Of a DNA stretch of 64,000 nucleotides, positions 9,098 through 18,966 are shown piece by piece; position 1 is the stretch's first letter, and every line of letters begins with the position of its first letter. Made by a program: the position numbers and the translations under genes. The notes beneath the pieces were generated by a model, which saw nothing but the letters and a program-made list of their open reading frames with translations, did no database searches and was not told the origin of the DNA. The stretch comes from Pedobacter sp. Leaf194 (GTDB lineage Bacteria; Bacteroidota; Bacteroidia; Sphingobacteriales; Sphingobacteriaceae), in contig NZ_LMPU01000010.1 in assembly GCF_001423945.1 (NCBI RefSeq), positions 186,001 through 250,000 on the forward strand, in the 5' to 3' direction.

Positions 9098-11320
9098 ATG
9101 AACAAACCACTTTCTGCAGCCGACGAAAAAAGATACAACCTTCGAATATGGAAAATTGTAATCGGCGGAATTGCACTATTTGCCATTTTCATTTCTATGA
9201 TGGGTTTTGGCCTCTTTGGAACTTTGCCTTCTTTCAGAGATATTGAACATCCAAAAAGCAATCAGGCATCAGAAATTATTGCCGACGACGGTAGAACGAT
9301 TGGAACATATTTCGTACAAAACCGTTCGAACGTTACCTATAAAGAAATTTCACCAAATGTAATAAACGGCTTAATTGCCACGGAAGATACGCGTTTTAAA
9401 GAACATTCCGGAATAGACTTTCAACGTACATTTACCATCATAGGTTATAATTTAATCGGAAAAAAACAAGGCGGCAGTACCATTACGCAGCAGTTGGCGC
9501 TTAATCTATTTTCGGAAGAAGGCAGACAACGGAATTTTTTTAAACGGGTTATGCAGAAGTTTAAAGAATGGGTTGTGGCAGTTAAGCTTGAAAGAAATTA
9601 CACAAAGGAAGAGATTATCACCATGTACCTCAACACGGTCGATTTTGGAAATCAGGCCTATGGAATAAAATCGGCGGCAAGGGTTTACTTTAACACTACA
9701 CCAGATAAATTAACAGTTCCACAGGCAGCAACTTTGGTCGGCATGCAGAAAGGCATAACCATGTATTCTCCAACACGCAATCCTGAGCGTTCAAAAGCGA
9801 GAAGAAATACGGTAATGGCCATGATGGTTAAATCCGATTTTTTAACTCAACAACAATTCGACGAAGAGAAAGAAACACCACTTAACCTCCATTTTAATGC
9901 GGCAACTGTAAATGATGGCATTGCACCTTATTTCCGCTCGGTGTTAAAAGCCGACATAAAAAATATTTTTGAGGAGCAGGGAATAACTAAACCAGATGGA
10001 ACGCCTTACGACTTAGATCGCGATGGTTTAAAGGTTTATACAACCCTTAACTATGATATGCAGCAATATGCAGAAGAGGCTCAAAAAGAATACATGAAAG
10101 TATTGCAGGCACAGTTTATCAATAGCTGGAAAGGAAGAAATCCTTTCAGGGATAAGGCCTTGCAAATTGAACAGGGTATCAAACGTTCTGACAGATATAA
10201 ATCGCTAAAGCTGGAAGGCAAAACTGATGAGGAGATAAAGGCCGATTTTAACACGCCTACAGACTTAACAATTTTTACCTGGAAAGGAAATGTTGATACC
10301 ACAATGAAACCGATTGATTCGGTACGGTACTACAAGATGTTGCTAAGAAATGCCATGATGAGCATGGACCCGACTACAGGGTATGTTAAAGCCTGGGTTG
10401 GAGGCATAAATTATGAACATTTTAAGTACGACCAGGTTAAAATGGGAACCCGCCAGGTGGGTTCTACAGCAAAACCTTTTACCTATACGGTTGCTGTAGA
10501 AAACGGCTTTTCGCCATGCTTAACAGTGCCAAATGTTCCTGTAACGATTGATGGATATGGCGAACCCTGGACACCGAAATCTTCAGGTGCACCGTTACCT
10601 GGTTCAATTACATTACAAAAAGCCCTGGCTTATTCACAAAACTATGTAACCGCATACCTGATGAAACAAGTTGGCCCGGTTGCGGTTTCTGCGCTTGCAA
10701 CAAAAATGGGTATACCAAACGTACCGCCTTACCCTTCTATTGCGCTCGGTACTTTCGATGCGTCAATCTACAATATGGTTGGTGCTTACGGTACTTTTGC
10801 TAATAAAGGTGTTTACACGAAACCAGTTTACCTGCTTAGGGTTGAAGATAAAAATGGTGTTGTACTATTCTCTCAAAAAGCAATTCCGAAGCCTGTGGTG
10901 AGTGAGGAAGTTGCGTACGTTATGACCAGAATGCTTAAGGGTGTAGTAACGGGGGGAACAGGATACCGGCTTATCAATAAATATAAAGTAAATGCACCAA
11001 TAGGCGGCAAAACTGGTACCACGCAGAACAATTCTGACGGATGGTTCATGGCGATTACACCTCAGCTGGTAACAGGAATCTGGACGGGTTGTGAGGATAG
11101 GGCATTCCACTTTTTAAGTACCAGCCAGGGGGAAGGTGCCAATACAGCGCTCCCAATATTTGCAGGTTTTATAAAGCGGGTTTATGCAAATCCAGGTTTA
11201 AAGATCAGTCATGCAGATTTTGAAGCACCAAAGTCTGGCGTTTCCATTGTATTTGATTGTAACCTTTATCAAAAGCAAGAGGAAGGCACAACCGAATTGG
11301 ATGAAAAGCTTGGTTTCTAA
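9098..11320 (+). CDS. mrcA: Class A penicillin-binding protein (PBP1A type)
   Basis: Bifunctional peptidoglycan synthase of the inner membrane. The 740-residue protein has a short cytoplasmic tail, one membrane helix (about 18-40) and a GT51 glycosyltransferase domain with the catalytic ATEDTRF (Glu96) and GGSTITQQLALNLF (125-138). The transpeptidase domain follows, with Ser456 in STAK, SQN at 513-515 and KTG at 638-640. All active-site motifs are intact. A longer frame opens upstream at 9056 inside sprE. I prefer ATG 9098, two bases after the sprE stop, so the two genes are probably translated from one mRNA. Confidence 0.95.
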   Translation: MNKPLSAADEKRYNLRIWKIVIGGIALFAIFISMMGFGLFGTLPSFRDIEHPKSNQASEIIADDGRTIGTYFVQNRSNVTYKEISPNVINGLIATEDTRFKEHSGIDFQRTFTIIGYNLIGKKQGGSTITQQLALNLFSEEGRQRNFFKRVMQKFKEWVVAVKLERNYTKEEIITMYLNTVDFGNQAYGIKSAARVYFNTTPDKLTVPQAATLVGMQKGITMYSPTRNPERSKARRNTVMAMMVKSDFLTQQQFDEEKETPLNLHFNAATVNDGIAPYFRSVLKADIKNIFEEQGITKPDGTPYDLDRDGLKVYTTLNYDMQQYAEEAQKEYMKVLQAQFINSWKGRNPFRDKALQIEQGIKRSDRYKSLKLEGKTDEEIKADFNTPTDLTIFTWKGNVDTTMKPIDSVRYYKMLLRNAMMSMDPTTGYVKAWVGGINYEHFKYDQVKMGTRQVGSTAKPFTYTVAVENGFSPCLTVPNVPVTIDGYGEPWTPKSSGAPLPGSITLQKALAYSQNYVTAYLMKQVGPVAVSALATKMGIPNVPPYPSIALGTFDASIYNMVGAYGTFANKGVYTKPVYLLRVEDKNGVVLFSQKAIPKPVVSEEVAYVMTRMLKGVVTGGTGYRLINKYKVNAPIGGKTGTTQNNSDGWFMAITPQLVTGIWTGCEDRAFHFLSTSQGEGANTALPIFAGFIKRVYANPGLKISHADFEAPKSGVSIVFDCNLYQKQEEGTTELDEKLGF

Positions 11321-11387
11321 AGGCTGATGCCACAAATATCTTCACAAATAATATCCCTTGAGAAATAGATTTTCGTTTCCGAAATTC

Positions 11388-11395
11388 TATTTTTG
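11388..11395 (+). promoter_or_regulatory. Candidate -7 box for uvrC
   Basis: TATTTTTG matches TAnnTTTG exactly and ends 7 bases before the uvrC ATG, implying a very short or leaderless transcript. The nearest upstream TTG (11358-11360) is 27 bases away, longer than the usual spacing. Confidence 0.5.
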
Positions 11396-11402
11396 TATTT
11401 AA

Positions 11403-13205
11403 ATGAGCAGTTTCGACCATAAAACAGCATTAACGGCAATTCCGCATAAACCAGGCGTATATCAATATTGGGATGCGGATGGAAAGTTAATGTATATCGG
11501 AAAAGCGAAGGATTTGCGTAACCGTGTTGGCTCCTATTTCAACACCGATAAAAATCAGTTTAACGGAAAAACACGGGTACTTGTTTCGAAAATAAGAAAG
11601 ATAACCTTTACCATTGTTGATACTGAAATTGACGCCTGGTTACTCGAAAACAGCCTGATAAAAAAGCATCAGCCTAAATTTAACATCAACTTAAAGGATG
11701 ATAAAACCTATCCCTGGATTATTGTTAAAAACGAAAATTATCCCCGAATTTACTGGACTAGAAAAGTTATAAAGGATGGTTCGACATATTTTGGCCCTTA
11801 TGGTTCGATAGGAATGATGCACACTATTCTCGATTTGATAAAAGAAACTTATCCGCTTAGAACCTGCTCGCTACCATTAAACGAACAAAACATTGCAGAA
11901 GGAAAGTTTAAGGTTTGCCTGGAATATCAGATTGGAAATTGCAAAGGGCCATGCCAGGCTTACCAGACAGAAAGCGATTACGATAAGAATATTGCGGAAA
12001 TAAAAGAGATTTTAAATGGCAAAATCGGCAACGTTATCCGCGATGTTAAAAGCGTTATTAAAACAGCATCTGAAGATCTTAATTTCGAATTGGCGCATCA
12101 ATATTCGAGGAGGTTACAGGTTTTGGAGAAATACCAAAGTAAATCAACAGTGGTAAACAGCGCAATTACAAATGTCGACGTGGTGAGCATTGCCTCCGAT
12201 GAACGTTATGCATTTGTAAACTACCTGAAGGTGATGAATGGAACGATTATCCAAACACAGACCATTGAGGTAAAAAAGCAGTTAGATGAAAGCGACGATG
12301 AAATATTAACGCTTGCTTTGCTCGAGTTCAGAACAAAATTTAGCAGTACTTCAAGAGAAATTATTGTTCCTTTTGAACCTTCGCTGGAAGACGAAAGTTT
12401 ACGTTTTACTGTACCAAAACTAGGAGAGAAAAAGAAACTTCTGGAGCTTTCTCAAAAAAACGTTTTGTTTTTTAAAAAAGAAAAACTGAATCAATACGAG
12501 AAACTGAATCCAGATTTACGCACCGACAGGATTTTAACTACCATGCAAAAGGACTTGCGTTTAACGCAACTTCCCAAGCATATAGAATGTTTTGATAACT
12601 CAAATTTCCAGGGAAAATATCCGGTTTCGGCAATTGTTGTATTTAAAGATGCGAAGCCGTCGAAAAAAGATTATCGCCACTTTAATGTGAAAACTGTTGA
12701 AGGACCGAATGATTTCGCGACCATGGAGGAGGCAGTTTTTAGGCGTTACAGGAGAATGTTAGATGAAGACCAGCCACTGCCGCAGCTGATAATTATTGAT
12801 GGTGGTAAAGGGCAATTATCATCGGCCGTAAAAAGCTTGAAACTGCTTGGTATCGAAAATAAAGTTACAATAATAGGTATAGCAAAACGTTTGGAAGAAT
12901 TATTTTATCCCGGCGATTCTTACCCGCTGTACCTTGATAAAAAGTCTGAAACGTTAAAGGTTATTCAACAACTGCGTGATGAAGCCCACCGTTTTGGAAT
13001 CACATTTCACCGGAAGAAAAGAGATCAGGGTACCTTGAAAACCGAACTGGAACAAATTCCGGCTATTGGAAAAACAACAGCTGACAGGTTGCTTACTCAT
13101 TTCAAATCTGTTAAAAAAATTAAAGAAGCAACAGAAAAAGAGTTAAGTGAAGTGCTCAACAAAAAGCAAATTATTACCCTATTGGAATACTTTAAACAAG
13201 CCTAG
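11403..13205 (+). CDS. uvrC: Excinuclease ABC subunit C
   Basis: Nuclease that makes both incisions in nucleotide excision repair with UvrAB. The 600-residue protein has the GIY-YIG domain (GVY 18-20, YIG 31-33, then GKAKDLRNRVGSYF). A Cys-containing region follows (CLEYQIGNCKGPC), then a UVR motif and the C-terminal RNase H-like nuclease (IECFDNSNFQGKYPVSAIVV, IIIDGGKGQL). It ends with helix-hairpin-helix motifs (LEQIPAIGKTTADRLLTHF). Length is normal. It converges on gldN with a shared terminator. Confidence 0.97.
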   Translation: MSSFDHKTALTAIPHKPGVYQYWDADGKLMYIGKAKDLRNRVGSYFNTDKNQFNGKTRVLVSKIRKITFTIVDTEIDAWLLENSLIKKHQPKFNINLKDDKTYPWIIVKNENYPRIYWTRKVIKDGSTYFGPYGSIGMMHTILDLIKETYPLRTCSLPLNEQNIAEGKFKVCLEYQIGNCKGPCQAYQTESDYDKNIAEIKEILNGKIGNVIRDVKSVIKTASEDLNFELAHQYSRRLQVLEKYQSKSTVVNSAITNVDVVSIASDERYAFVNYLKVMNGTIIQTQTIEVKKQLDESDDEILTLALLEFRTKFSSTSREIIVPFEPSLEDESLRFTVPKLGEKKKLLELSQKNVLFFKKEKLNQYEKLNPDLRTDRILTTMQKDLRLTQLPKHIECFDNSNFQGKYPVSAIVVFKDAKPSKKDYRHFNVKTVEGPNDFATMEEAVFRRYRRMLDEDQPLPQLIIIDGGKGQLSSAVKSLKLLGIENKVTIIGIAKRLEELFYPGDSYPLYLDKKSETLKVIQQLRDEAHRFGITFHRKKRDQGTLKTELEQIPAIGKTTADRLLTHFKSVKKIKEATEKELSEVLNKKQIITLLEYFKQA

Positions 13206-13257
13206 AATTCTATCGTAAGGCGGTATTATTTCCGGGGAACTAAAGTAAGTTATATAA

Positions 13258-13287
13258 AAAAAGCTTCGATAAAAATCGAAGCTTTTT
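13258..13287. terminator. Bidirectional terminator between uvrC and gldN
   Basis: AAAAAGCTTCGAT (13258-13270) pairs perfectly over 13 bases with ATCGAAGCTTTTT (13275-13287) around an AAAA loop. A-tract and T-tract flank the stem, so it can stop transcription from both the plus-strand uvrC and the minus-strand gldN, whose stop codon is three bases away. Confidence 0.92.
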
Positions 13288-13289
13288 GT

Positions 13290-14204
13290 TTAGTATTCCC
13301 AAAGTCCCTGTTCGTAATCAAGAACCGATTTCTTAATTTTTTCAGATTCCATTAACCTTTCCCTTGGGTCGGTAATGATGTCTCTTAACTTGTTATCTCC
13401 CGGGTTGGATTCCTTAACAATATAACTACTGAATAAGCGGCGGATGAAGAAATCATCAAAGCTCAGCGTAGAGGCATCATTGTTGGTATTAATCAACCTT
13501 TTATGCGCTATTATTGGCCTAAGTTCATCGTAACTTACCCAAAAAACCGGCTGCCATTGTTTCGAAGATTCAATAAATTTCATTGGCGCAATGCCAACAA
13601 TACGAGGTTCGAATATCGAACGTTTAACGTCAAAAATCCAGTCTTCTTTAATTCTAAATTTCAAAAATGATTCAGGATTCAGGTCGTTTGCAACCGTTTT
13701 TACAGTTCCTGCTTTTGAATCGGTAACCTCTACAGTACCTGCAGCCTGCATTAAAGCAGTATCGGCAGTTAGTGGATTTGTAAAAGCATCATCTTCGTTA
13801 TTTAACGTATCAAATGGCGAATAGGCTGTAAGTTCTTCTGATTTTACAGCAGAGATCAAAACATCAATCAGTCTGGATTTTGGAGACTTGAGCGATGAAT
13901 TTACCGTATCACGAAGATCGATTTCACGCCAGATTCTCTTAGCATAGAACACATCCTCCTCACGTACATCCGCCAAAGGAACCATCTCCGTACTGTCGAT
14001 ATCTTTGCGGGCGTAAAAACCATCTTTTGGCGGCACCTTTAGCTTCTTCTTAACGGTTAACTTTTTAGTGCTGTCAACCGGTGCAACTGTATTACCAGCA
14101 GTTTTACTTGTAGTTGTTGCCACACCCTTCTTTTTTAAAGGCGTTTGTGCAAATACAAAGCCGGTAGATAAAACCAATACAGCGATGCTTAAAATCCTTT
14201 TCAT
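13290..14204 (-). CDS. gldN: Gliding motility / type IX secretion protein GldN
   Basis: Periplasmic ring protein (PorN homologue) that pairs with the GldK lipoprotein under the outer membrane. The 304-residue product has a signal peptide ending FVFAQ (about 20 residues), a Lys/Thr-rich linker, and the conserved core with DVFYAKRIWREIDLRD and RIVGIAPMKF, plus the late ESEKIKKSVLDYEQGLWEY. The last gene of gldKLMN, it starts 6 bases after gldM stops and ends at a strong terminator. Confidence 0.94.
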   Translation of the reverse strand: MKRILSIAVLVLSTGFVFAQTPLKKKGVATTTSKTAGNTVAPVDSTKKLTVKKKLKVPPKDGFYARKDIDSTEMVPLADVREEDVFYAKRIWREIDLRDTVNSSLKSPKSRLIDVLISAVKSEELTAYSPFDTLNNEDDAFTNPLTADTALMQAAGTVEVTDSKAGTVKTVANDLNPESFLKFRIKEDWIFDVKRSIFEPRIVGIAPMKFIESSKQWQPVFWVSYDELRPIIAHKRLINTNNDASTLSFDDFFIRRLFSSYIVKESNPGDNKLRDIITDPRERLMESEKIKKSVLDYEQGLWEY

Positions 14205-14210
14205 CTTCTT

Positions 14211-15746
14211 CTATTTAACTGTAAACGCCAATGAAGGCAAAACATTCTGGCGACCATCTGGCCCTACAGAAACAATATCTTCAAAAAACACCCTTGTACC
14301 TGGCGTAATCGAATTTATAGCAGTTCTAACAGCACCTGCGAAACCACCGCCGCTACCCGAAATCGTAATAGCATCAGAACGGGGCTTTATAATTGTTAGC
14401 TTATAGCGCTGAATTTTAAATCTTACATCGAACGGAAAATCATCTAAATCCGCTTCAATTTCCGATTCGCTTTTCAATTGTACTGATGCAATATCACCAC
14501 CAGACCTGCCACCAACCTTAGCAGTAGGTTTTGGAATAGCCTTAACCCTAAATTTTTGTGAACCAAGACTAATGCTTTTGCCTGCATTTGATGCTGTAAC
14601 ATTGATTGATACTTCCGAACCAACCTGAGAACCACTTGCAAGTACGTTGTATTTGCCTGCGCCTGTTTTACTCATCGAAGCTCCAGAGGCACTCGCATTA
14701 ACACTTTCCAAAGGAAAACCAGCCGCTGATACAGAGAACGGATTAGGAATACCTGCATAAATTACATTCATCTTATCTGATGAAACGTTAGCCGAAGGTT
14801 TCGCAACCTGATAGCTTTGTTCTGGCGTTTTGTACTCTTTAATCTGCCCATCGGTTTGACGAACGCGAATCGTTCCTACCCACTTAAACACGCCTACGCT
14901 TCCTGTACTGCCGGTATAAGTTCCTTTACCTTCCTTTACTGACAGCTTACCGCCACCAACAGTGATATCAGGATTTGACCGGGAATCACTAGCTGTTAAA
15001 AAAACCTCAGCAGTGTATGGCTGCCCCTGGATAACGTAAGAAGTTGGCGCTACAGCAACTGCGGCGAACTTATCAATATTAACAACGGCTTTATCCATGT
15101 TTCCGAACAATTTTTTAACTACTTCGGCCTCTGCATTTTTTGTATCGGTTTGAAGTTTGGTTAAAATTGTCATTGCCGCGGTTAATGGAGTGCCCTCACC
15201 GAATAATGTTTCCTGCCAGTTACCTTTTCTTTTTCTAACCGGATCTTTCGCTTCTAAAGAAAAAGTTACGCCTGCCCTATCTTCAGGGTTTAGCAAAGCA
15301 ATCAGCTTTTCGCGGGTTGCGTTAATTTTAGCCTTCAACTTTTCGCCCTCTTTCTGATTAATCATCAAATTTGGGGCAATATCCTGATTATCACGATTGG
15401 TCAAATCACCAGTTTCCGGGTTAATTCCGTCACCAGCTGTGGTAAACTGCTTCTTAATGCCCTCAATGTAATTGTTCAGGTCATCAGCTGCAGCTTTTGC
15501 TTGCTTCGCTTTTTCGTAAATTGGTTGAGCCCGAGCTGGTTCTTCCTTTAATTTAGAATTCTCGAAAGAAGAAAAAAGCTGCTCTATACCTGTATTTACG
15601 TTGTTTTTTGACGTATCCAAACTATCATTGATATTTTTGAATGCATCTAATATTGTATCTGATACGTTTAAGGCTAGCATGGCCAACAATACCAAATACA
15701 TGATATTGATCATCCGCTGCCTTGTTGTTTCTTTTCCGCCTGCCAT
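14211..15746 (-). CDS. gldM: Gliding motility / type IX secretion protein GldM
   Basis: Inner-membrane protein (PorM homologue) whose long periplasmic part reaches the GldK/N ring and transmits proton-motive-force-driven rotation from GldL. The 511-residue product begins with the family signature MAGGKETTRQRMINIMYLVL, containing its only membrane helix (about 13-28). A helical periplasmic domain follows, then successive beta-rich domains in the second half. It lies 41 bases after gldL and 6 before gldN. Confidence 0.95.
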   Translation of the reverse strand: MAGGKETTRQRMINIMYLVLLAMLALNVSDTILDAFKNINDSLDTSKNNVNTGIEQLFSSFENSKLKEEPARAQPIYEKAKQAKAAADDLNNYIEGIKKQFTTAGDGINPETGDLTNRDNQDIAPNLMINQKEGEKLKAKINATREKLIALLNPEDRAGVTFSLEAKDPVRKRKGNWQETLFGEGTPLTAAMTILTKLQTDTKNAEAEVVKKLFGNMDKAVVNIDKFAAVAVAPTSYVIQGQPYTAEVFLTASDSRSNPDITVGGGKLSVKEGKGTYTGSTGSVGVFKWVGTIRVRQTDGQIKEYKTPEQSYQVAKPSANVSSDKMNVIYAGIPNPFSVSAAGFPLESVNASASGASMSKTGAGKYNVLASGSQVGSEVSINVTASNAGKSISLGSQKFRVKAIPKPTAKVGGRSGGDIASVQLKSESEIEADLDDFPFDVRFKIQRYKLTIIKPRSDAITISGSGGGFAGAVRTAINSITPGTRVFFEDIVSVGPDGRQNVLPSLAFTVK

Positions 15747-15787
15747 TTTTTATGTAGCTTTCTATTTAAAATTAAAAACTAGATAAA

Positions 15788-16594
15788 TTATACGCGAGGG
15801 CTGTTCATAGCCGAAAGCATATTTCCGTAAATCGCATTAAGAGATGATAGGTTTTTAGCCAACTTATTCACTTCTTCTTTAAACTGTTTAGAATCTTCCA
15901 TCGATTCGTTAAAGTTTTGCATGGTGAGCGATAAGTTTGAATAAAATTTATTCATCGATTTTAAATGTGCGCTCGAATCTTGTAATTCTAACTCATAAAC
16001 TGCGTTTAATGCCGACAGGTTTTTCGCTAAGTTATTTACCTGATCATGATAAGCCTGAGAATCTACATTGCTTTCACCCATTGCTTTCAAGTTAGCGGTC
16101 GCTTTTTCAAAAGATGCACTCAAATTATCGAAACCAGCTGAAGCCGTTTTTACTTTACCTGTAAATTCATTTGTTGCCAGTGATGCATCTGCAACGCTCG
16201 ATATTGAGGCTACTTTATCACCAAAGGTGCGTAAACCATTGCCTAAACTTTCAATTAATTCTGGTCCCACTTTGGCATCAGATAACATTTTATCTAAAGC
16301 TGCAGATGTTGGCGCAGAAACTGCAGCAACCGGTCTGGCTGATGCTGTTGGCAACTCACCTTTAAAATCCTCTCTTAATTCAGGATAAACCCGCTCCCAT
16401 GCTGGTTCTGGTTCTGGTGGAAAAAATCCGGTTAAGAAGAATAAGATTGCCTCAACGCCAAGACCGATACCTATCATATAGTTACCCAATATCCCGCCGA
16501 TGTGCAAAATCTTAAATAATGCCCCAACAATTACAATACTTGCTCCCCATGAAATCGCTACGTGTAACCAGCTTGGTTGTTTTTTTGCTGCCAT
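15788..16594 (-). CDS. gldL: Gliding motility / type IX secretion motor protein GldL
   Basis: Inner-membrane motor subunit (PorL homologue). The 268-residue protein has two membrane helices (about 11-31 and 37-58) separated by the short loop HIGGILGNYM, and a glutamate in the second helix (GVEAILFFL, Glu48) of the kind implicated in proton coupling. The rest is a cytoplasmic helical/coiled-coil tail with two similar segments (NLAKNLSALNAVYELEL and KLAKNLSSLNAIYGNML). It sits between gldK (44 bases) and gldM. Confidence 0.95.
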   Translation of the reverse strand: MAAKKQPSWLHVAISWGASIVIVGALFKILHIGGILGNYMIGIGLGVEAILFFLTGFFPPEPEPAWERVYPELREDFKGELPTASARPVAAVSAPTSAALDKMLSDAKVGPELIESLGNGLRTFGDKVASISSVADASLATNEFTGKVKTASAGFDNLSASFEKATANLKAMGESNVDSQAYHDQVNNLAKNLSALNAVYELELQDSSAHLKSMNKFYSNLSLTMQNFNESMEDSKQFKEEVNKLAKNLSSLNAIYGNMLSAMNSPRV

Positions 16595-16638
16595 AAAATT
16601 TTAATGTTTTTCTTTAGTTTTTAGTTGTTTTGGTTTAT

Positions 16639-17961
16639 TTAGTTTCTTAAATCAGTTCCAGGGTAAGCCGAAACGCATCTGAAACCGATGTAAGATCTTT
16701 GTTGGTCTTGATACTCATAAGTTGATACAGCATTTTGTAAAAAATAGCCAGTATCTTTCCACGAACCACCTTTTACCACTTTACGTTTTAAATATTTGCT
16801 GTCATCTTTACCTGCAACGTAGGTAAAGTTAGGGTTTAAATCATGCAATAACGGACCTGATGATTTATTATAGGCCGTTTTTGTCCACTCGGCTACGTTA
16901 CCAGACATGTTGTACAAGCCATAATCATTTGGGAAGTACGAACGAACACCAACGGTGTAAATTCCACCATCACTTGAGTAATCACCACGGCCCGGCTTGA
17001 AGTTAGCTTGTAAGCAACCTTTAGTATTTCTGATGTAAGGACCGCCCCATGGATATTTTGTTTTGGTATTGCCACCTCTTGCGGCATATTCAAATTCAGT
17101 TTCTGCAGGCAAATCATAATCCATCCGTGCATTCATAGGCATTTTTCTTGCAGATGCAACGCCCTGGTAAAGCTGCGTACGCCAGTGTGAAAAAGCTTTC
17201 GCCTGTTCCCAGCTTACGCCTACAACGGGATAATCATCATAAGACGGGTGATTATAATAACCGCGAACCATCGGGTCATTTTGAGAATATGAATAATCTG
17301 TCTTCCAAACCATTGTATCCGGATAAACAGCAATACTATATCTATCTATATAATCCTGGCGCTTGCTGTTTGGATCTTTGTGTCCAAGCGCAGCTTTATC
17401 AAGATTTAAAATTCCATAAGAGTACTCCAACTTACGAACATCAATCTCCTTACGTCCTGGCAAAGCATCTAAACCAGAATAATACATATTATCCAATTGA
17501 CTTGCGTTTGCAGCAGCGGCACCTTTTCCTTTGCCGCTCCAAATCCCGGAGCCATTTCCAACCTTTTTCCAGTCGATATATTTTTCACCACCAAGTGCGC
17601 CAGCGGCGGCACCTTTTTGTGTCATCATATATTGTTGCGGATAGCCCATCATTACAATGGCAATTGAATCTCTCACCCATTTCGTAAACTGACGATACTC
17701 AGCATTAGAAATTTCGGTTTGATCCATGAAAAAAGCACTGATTGTAGTCATTCTGCTTGGGCCGGCCTGTGAAAATGTAATATCTTCATCAGAGCCTCCA
17801 AGTGGTGTATGACCTGGCGGAATGTAAACCATGCCCAGGGGAATACGCTGGTTCTTAAATTTTCGGTTGTATGAACCCACAAGTTCGCCCTGACCACCGT
17901 GGCCGCAGCTCTCAATAAGTACCGTTAAACCAATTATAGCTAGTAAGTAGATTTTCTTCAT
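16639..17961 (-). CDS. gldK: Gliding motility / type IX secretion lipoprotein GldK
   Basis: Outer-membrane ring lipoprotein (PorK homologue) with a formylglycine-generating-enzyme-like (sulfatase-modifying factor) fold. I chose ATG 17961, preceded by AAAGGATAT as a plausible ribosome site. This gives a signal helix and a lipobox ending at Cys19 (VLIESC), 440 residues in all. An in-frame ATG at 17988 would put nine residues before the signal peptide. Family landmarks are FFMDQTEISNAEYRQF, DDYPVVGVSWEQAKAF, NMSGNVAEWT and VVKGGSWKD. First gene of gldKLMN. Confidence 0.94.
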   Translation of the reverse strand: MKKIYLLAIIGLTVLIESCGHGGQGELVGSYNRKFKNQRIPLGMVYIPPGHTPLGGSDEDITFSQAGPSRMTTISAFFMDQTEISNAEYRQFTKWVRDSIAIVMMGYPQQYMMTQKGAAAGALGGEKYIDWKKVGNGSGIWSGKGKGAAAANASQLDNMYYSGLDALPGRKEIDVRKLEYSYGILNLDKAALGHKDPNSKRQDYIDRYSIAVYPDTMVWKTDYSYSQNDPMVRGYYNHPSYDDYPVVGVSWEQAKAFSHWRTQLYQGVASARKMPMNARMDYDLPAETEFEYAARGGNTKTKYPWGGPYIRNTKGCLQANFKPGRGDYSSDGGIYTVGVRSYFPNDYGLYNMSGNVAEWTKTAYNKSSGPLLHDLNPNFTYVAGKDDSKYLKRKVVKGGSWKDTGYFLQNAVSTYEYQDQQRSYIGFRCVSAYPGTDLRN

Positions 17962-18041
17962 ATATCCTTTATAGTGTACTAAACACAATTAGCAATTGTA
18001 TCAAAAATGATTTAATTAAGCAACAATATATAAAATTTTAC

Positions 18042-18104
18042 ACGAAAGTACCTTTATTAGGGTATAAGTATGTTTTTTTAAGAACCTATACCTAACATTT
18101 TCGT
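18042..18104 (-). promoter_or_regulatory. Nested inverted repeats upstream of gldK
   Basis: Outer arms ACGAAA (18042-18047) and TTTCGT (18099-18104) enclose inner arms TAGGGTATA (18058-18066) and TATACCTA (18087-18094), the latter pairing with one bulged G. The element lies in the 221-base gap between hemD and gldK, about 80-140 bases before the gldK start. I found no TAnnTTTG match here, so its role is open. Confidence 0.4.
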
Positions 18105-18182
18105 TAAATTTTGCCACATTATTCTGCTATAACTCCGAATGCTGTAGTTTATTGTTACTCAGGAAAAAAATAGAGGGAATCT

Positions 18183-18953
18183 TTATTTGTTAGAAACTTT
18201 GATGTAGTTTTCAATAGCCATAGTCATTGATGGAACGCCTGGTGTTGGCGCAGCAATATCAACAACTAAGCCCATATCCGTTACAGCCTTACTTGTATTA
18301 ACTCCAAACGCTGCAATTCTAGTATTATTTTGTTGGAAGTTGGGAAAATTTTTAAAAAGCGATTGAATGCTCGAAGGACTAAAAAATGCGATGACATCGT
18401 AGAACACTTCCGCCAAATCGGAAAGATCACTAACTACAGTTTTAAAAAGCACGGCAGGCGTGAAATTGTAACCACTTTTTTCGAGAAATTTCATCGTGTC
18501 TTCTGTCGCAACATCCGAGCATGGATATAAAAATTTCTCATTGGCATGCTTTTTCAAAACTTCAGCCAGGTCTGCAGCCGTTTGCTTTCCGAAGAAAATT
18601 TTTCTTTTTCTGTATTGTATGTATTTTTGAAGATACAAAGCAATCGTTTCAGAAAGACAGAAATATTTCAGTTCTGCAGGTACGTCGTAACGCATTTCCT
18701 CGCATATTCTAAAAAAGTGATCAGCTGCATTTCTACTGGTAAAAATCACAGCGGTGAAATCTGCCAAATTGATCTTATCTTTTCTGAAATCCCTTGCAGG
18801 CACACCTTCCACGTGAATAAAAGATCTAAAATCGACTTTAAGGTTATGCTTTTTAGCTAAATCGTAGTAGGGAGATTTTTCTGTTTCAGGCTTCGGTAAA
18901 GTAACTAAAACACTTTTCACTTTACGGATTCTAGAGTCGTTCTTTTCTTGCAT
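18183..18953 (-). CDS. hemD: Uroporphyrinogen-III synthase
   Basis: Closes hydroxymethylbilane into uroporphyrinogen III in heme synthesis. Sequence conservation in this family is low, but the 256-residue protein has its typical features: KSVLVTLPKPE at the N-terminus, AVIFTSRNAADHFF (about 89-102), a Y...K-type middle, FLYPCSDVATED and the late VIAFFSPSSIQSLF and RIAAFGVNTSKAV segments. It is 13 bases downstream of the DUF4271 gene, a pairing I know from other Bacteroidota. Confidence 0.88.
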   Translation of the reverse strand: MQEKNDSRIRKVKSVLVTLPKPETEKSPYYDLAKKHNLKVDFRSFIHVEGVPARDFRKDKINLADFTAVIFTSRNAADHFFRICEEMRYDVPAELKYFCLSETIALYLQKYIQYRKRKIFFGKQTAADLAEVLKKHANEKFLYPCSDVATEDTMKFLEKSGYNFTPAVLFKTVVSDLSDLAEVFYDVIAFFSPSSIQSLFKNFPNFQQNNTRIAAFGVNTSKAVTDMGLVVDIAAPTPGVPSMTMAIENYIKVSNK

Positions 18954-18966
18954 TTTCCTTTTTCTG

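Noticed and set aside
17148..17687. 179-codon plus-strand frame opposite gldK
   Set aside because: It is fully inside the conserved gldK gene on the other strand, with Gln/His/Tyr-rich composition typical of an antisense shadow.
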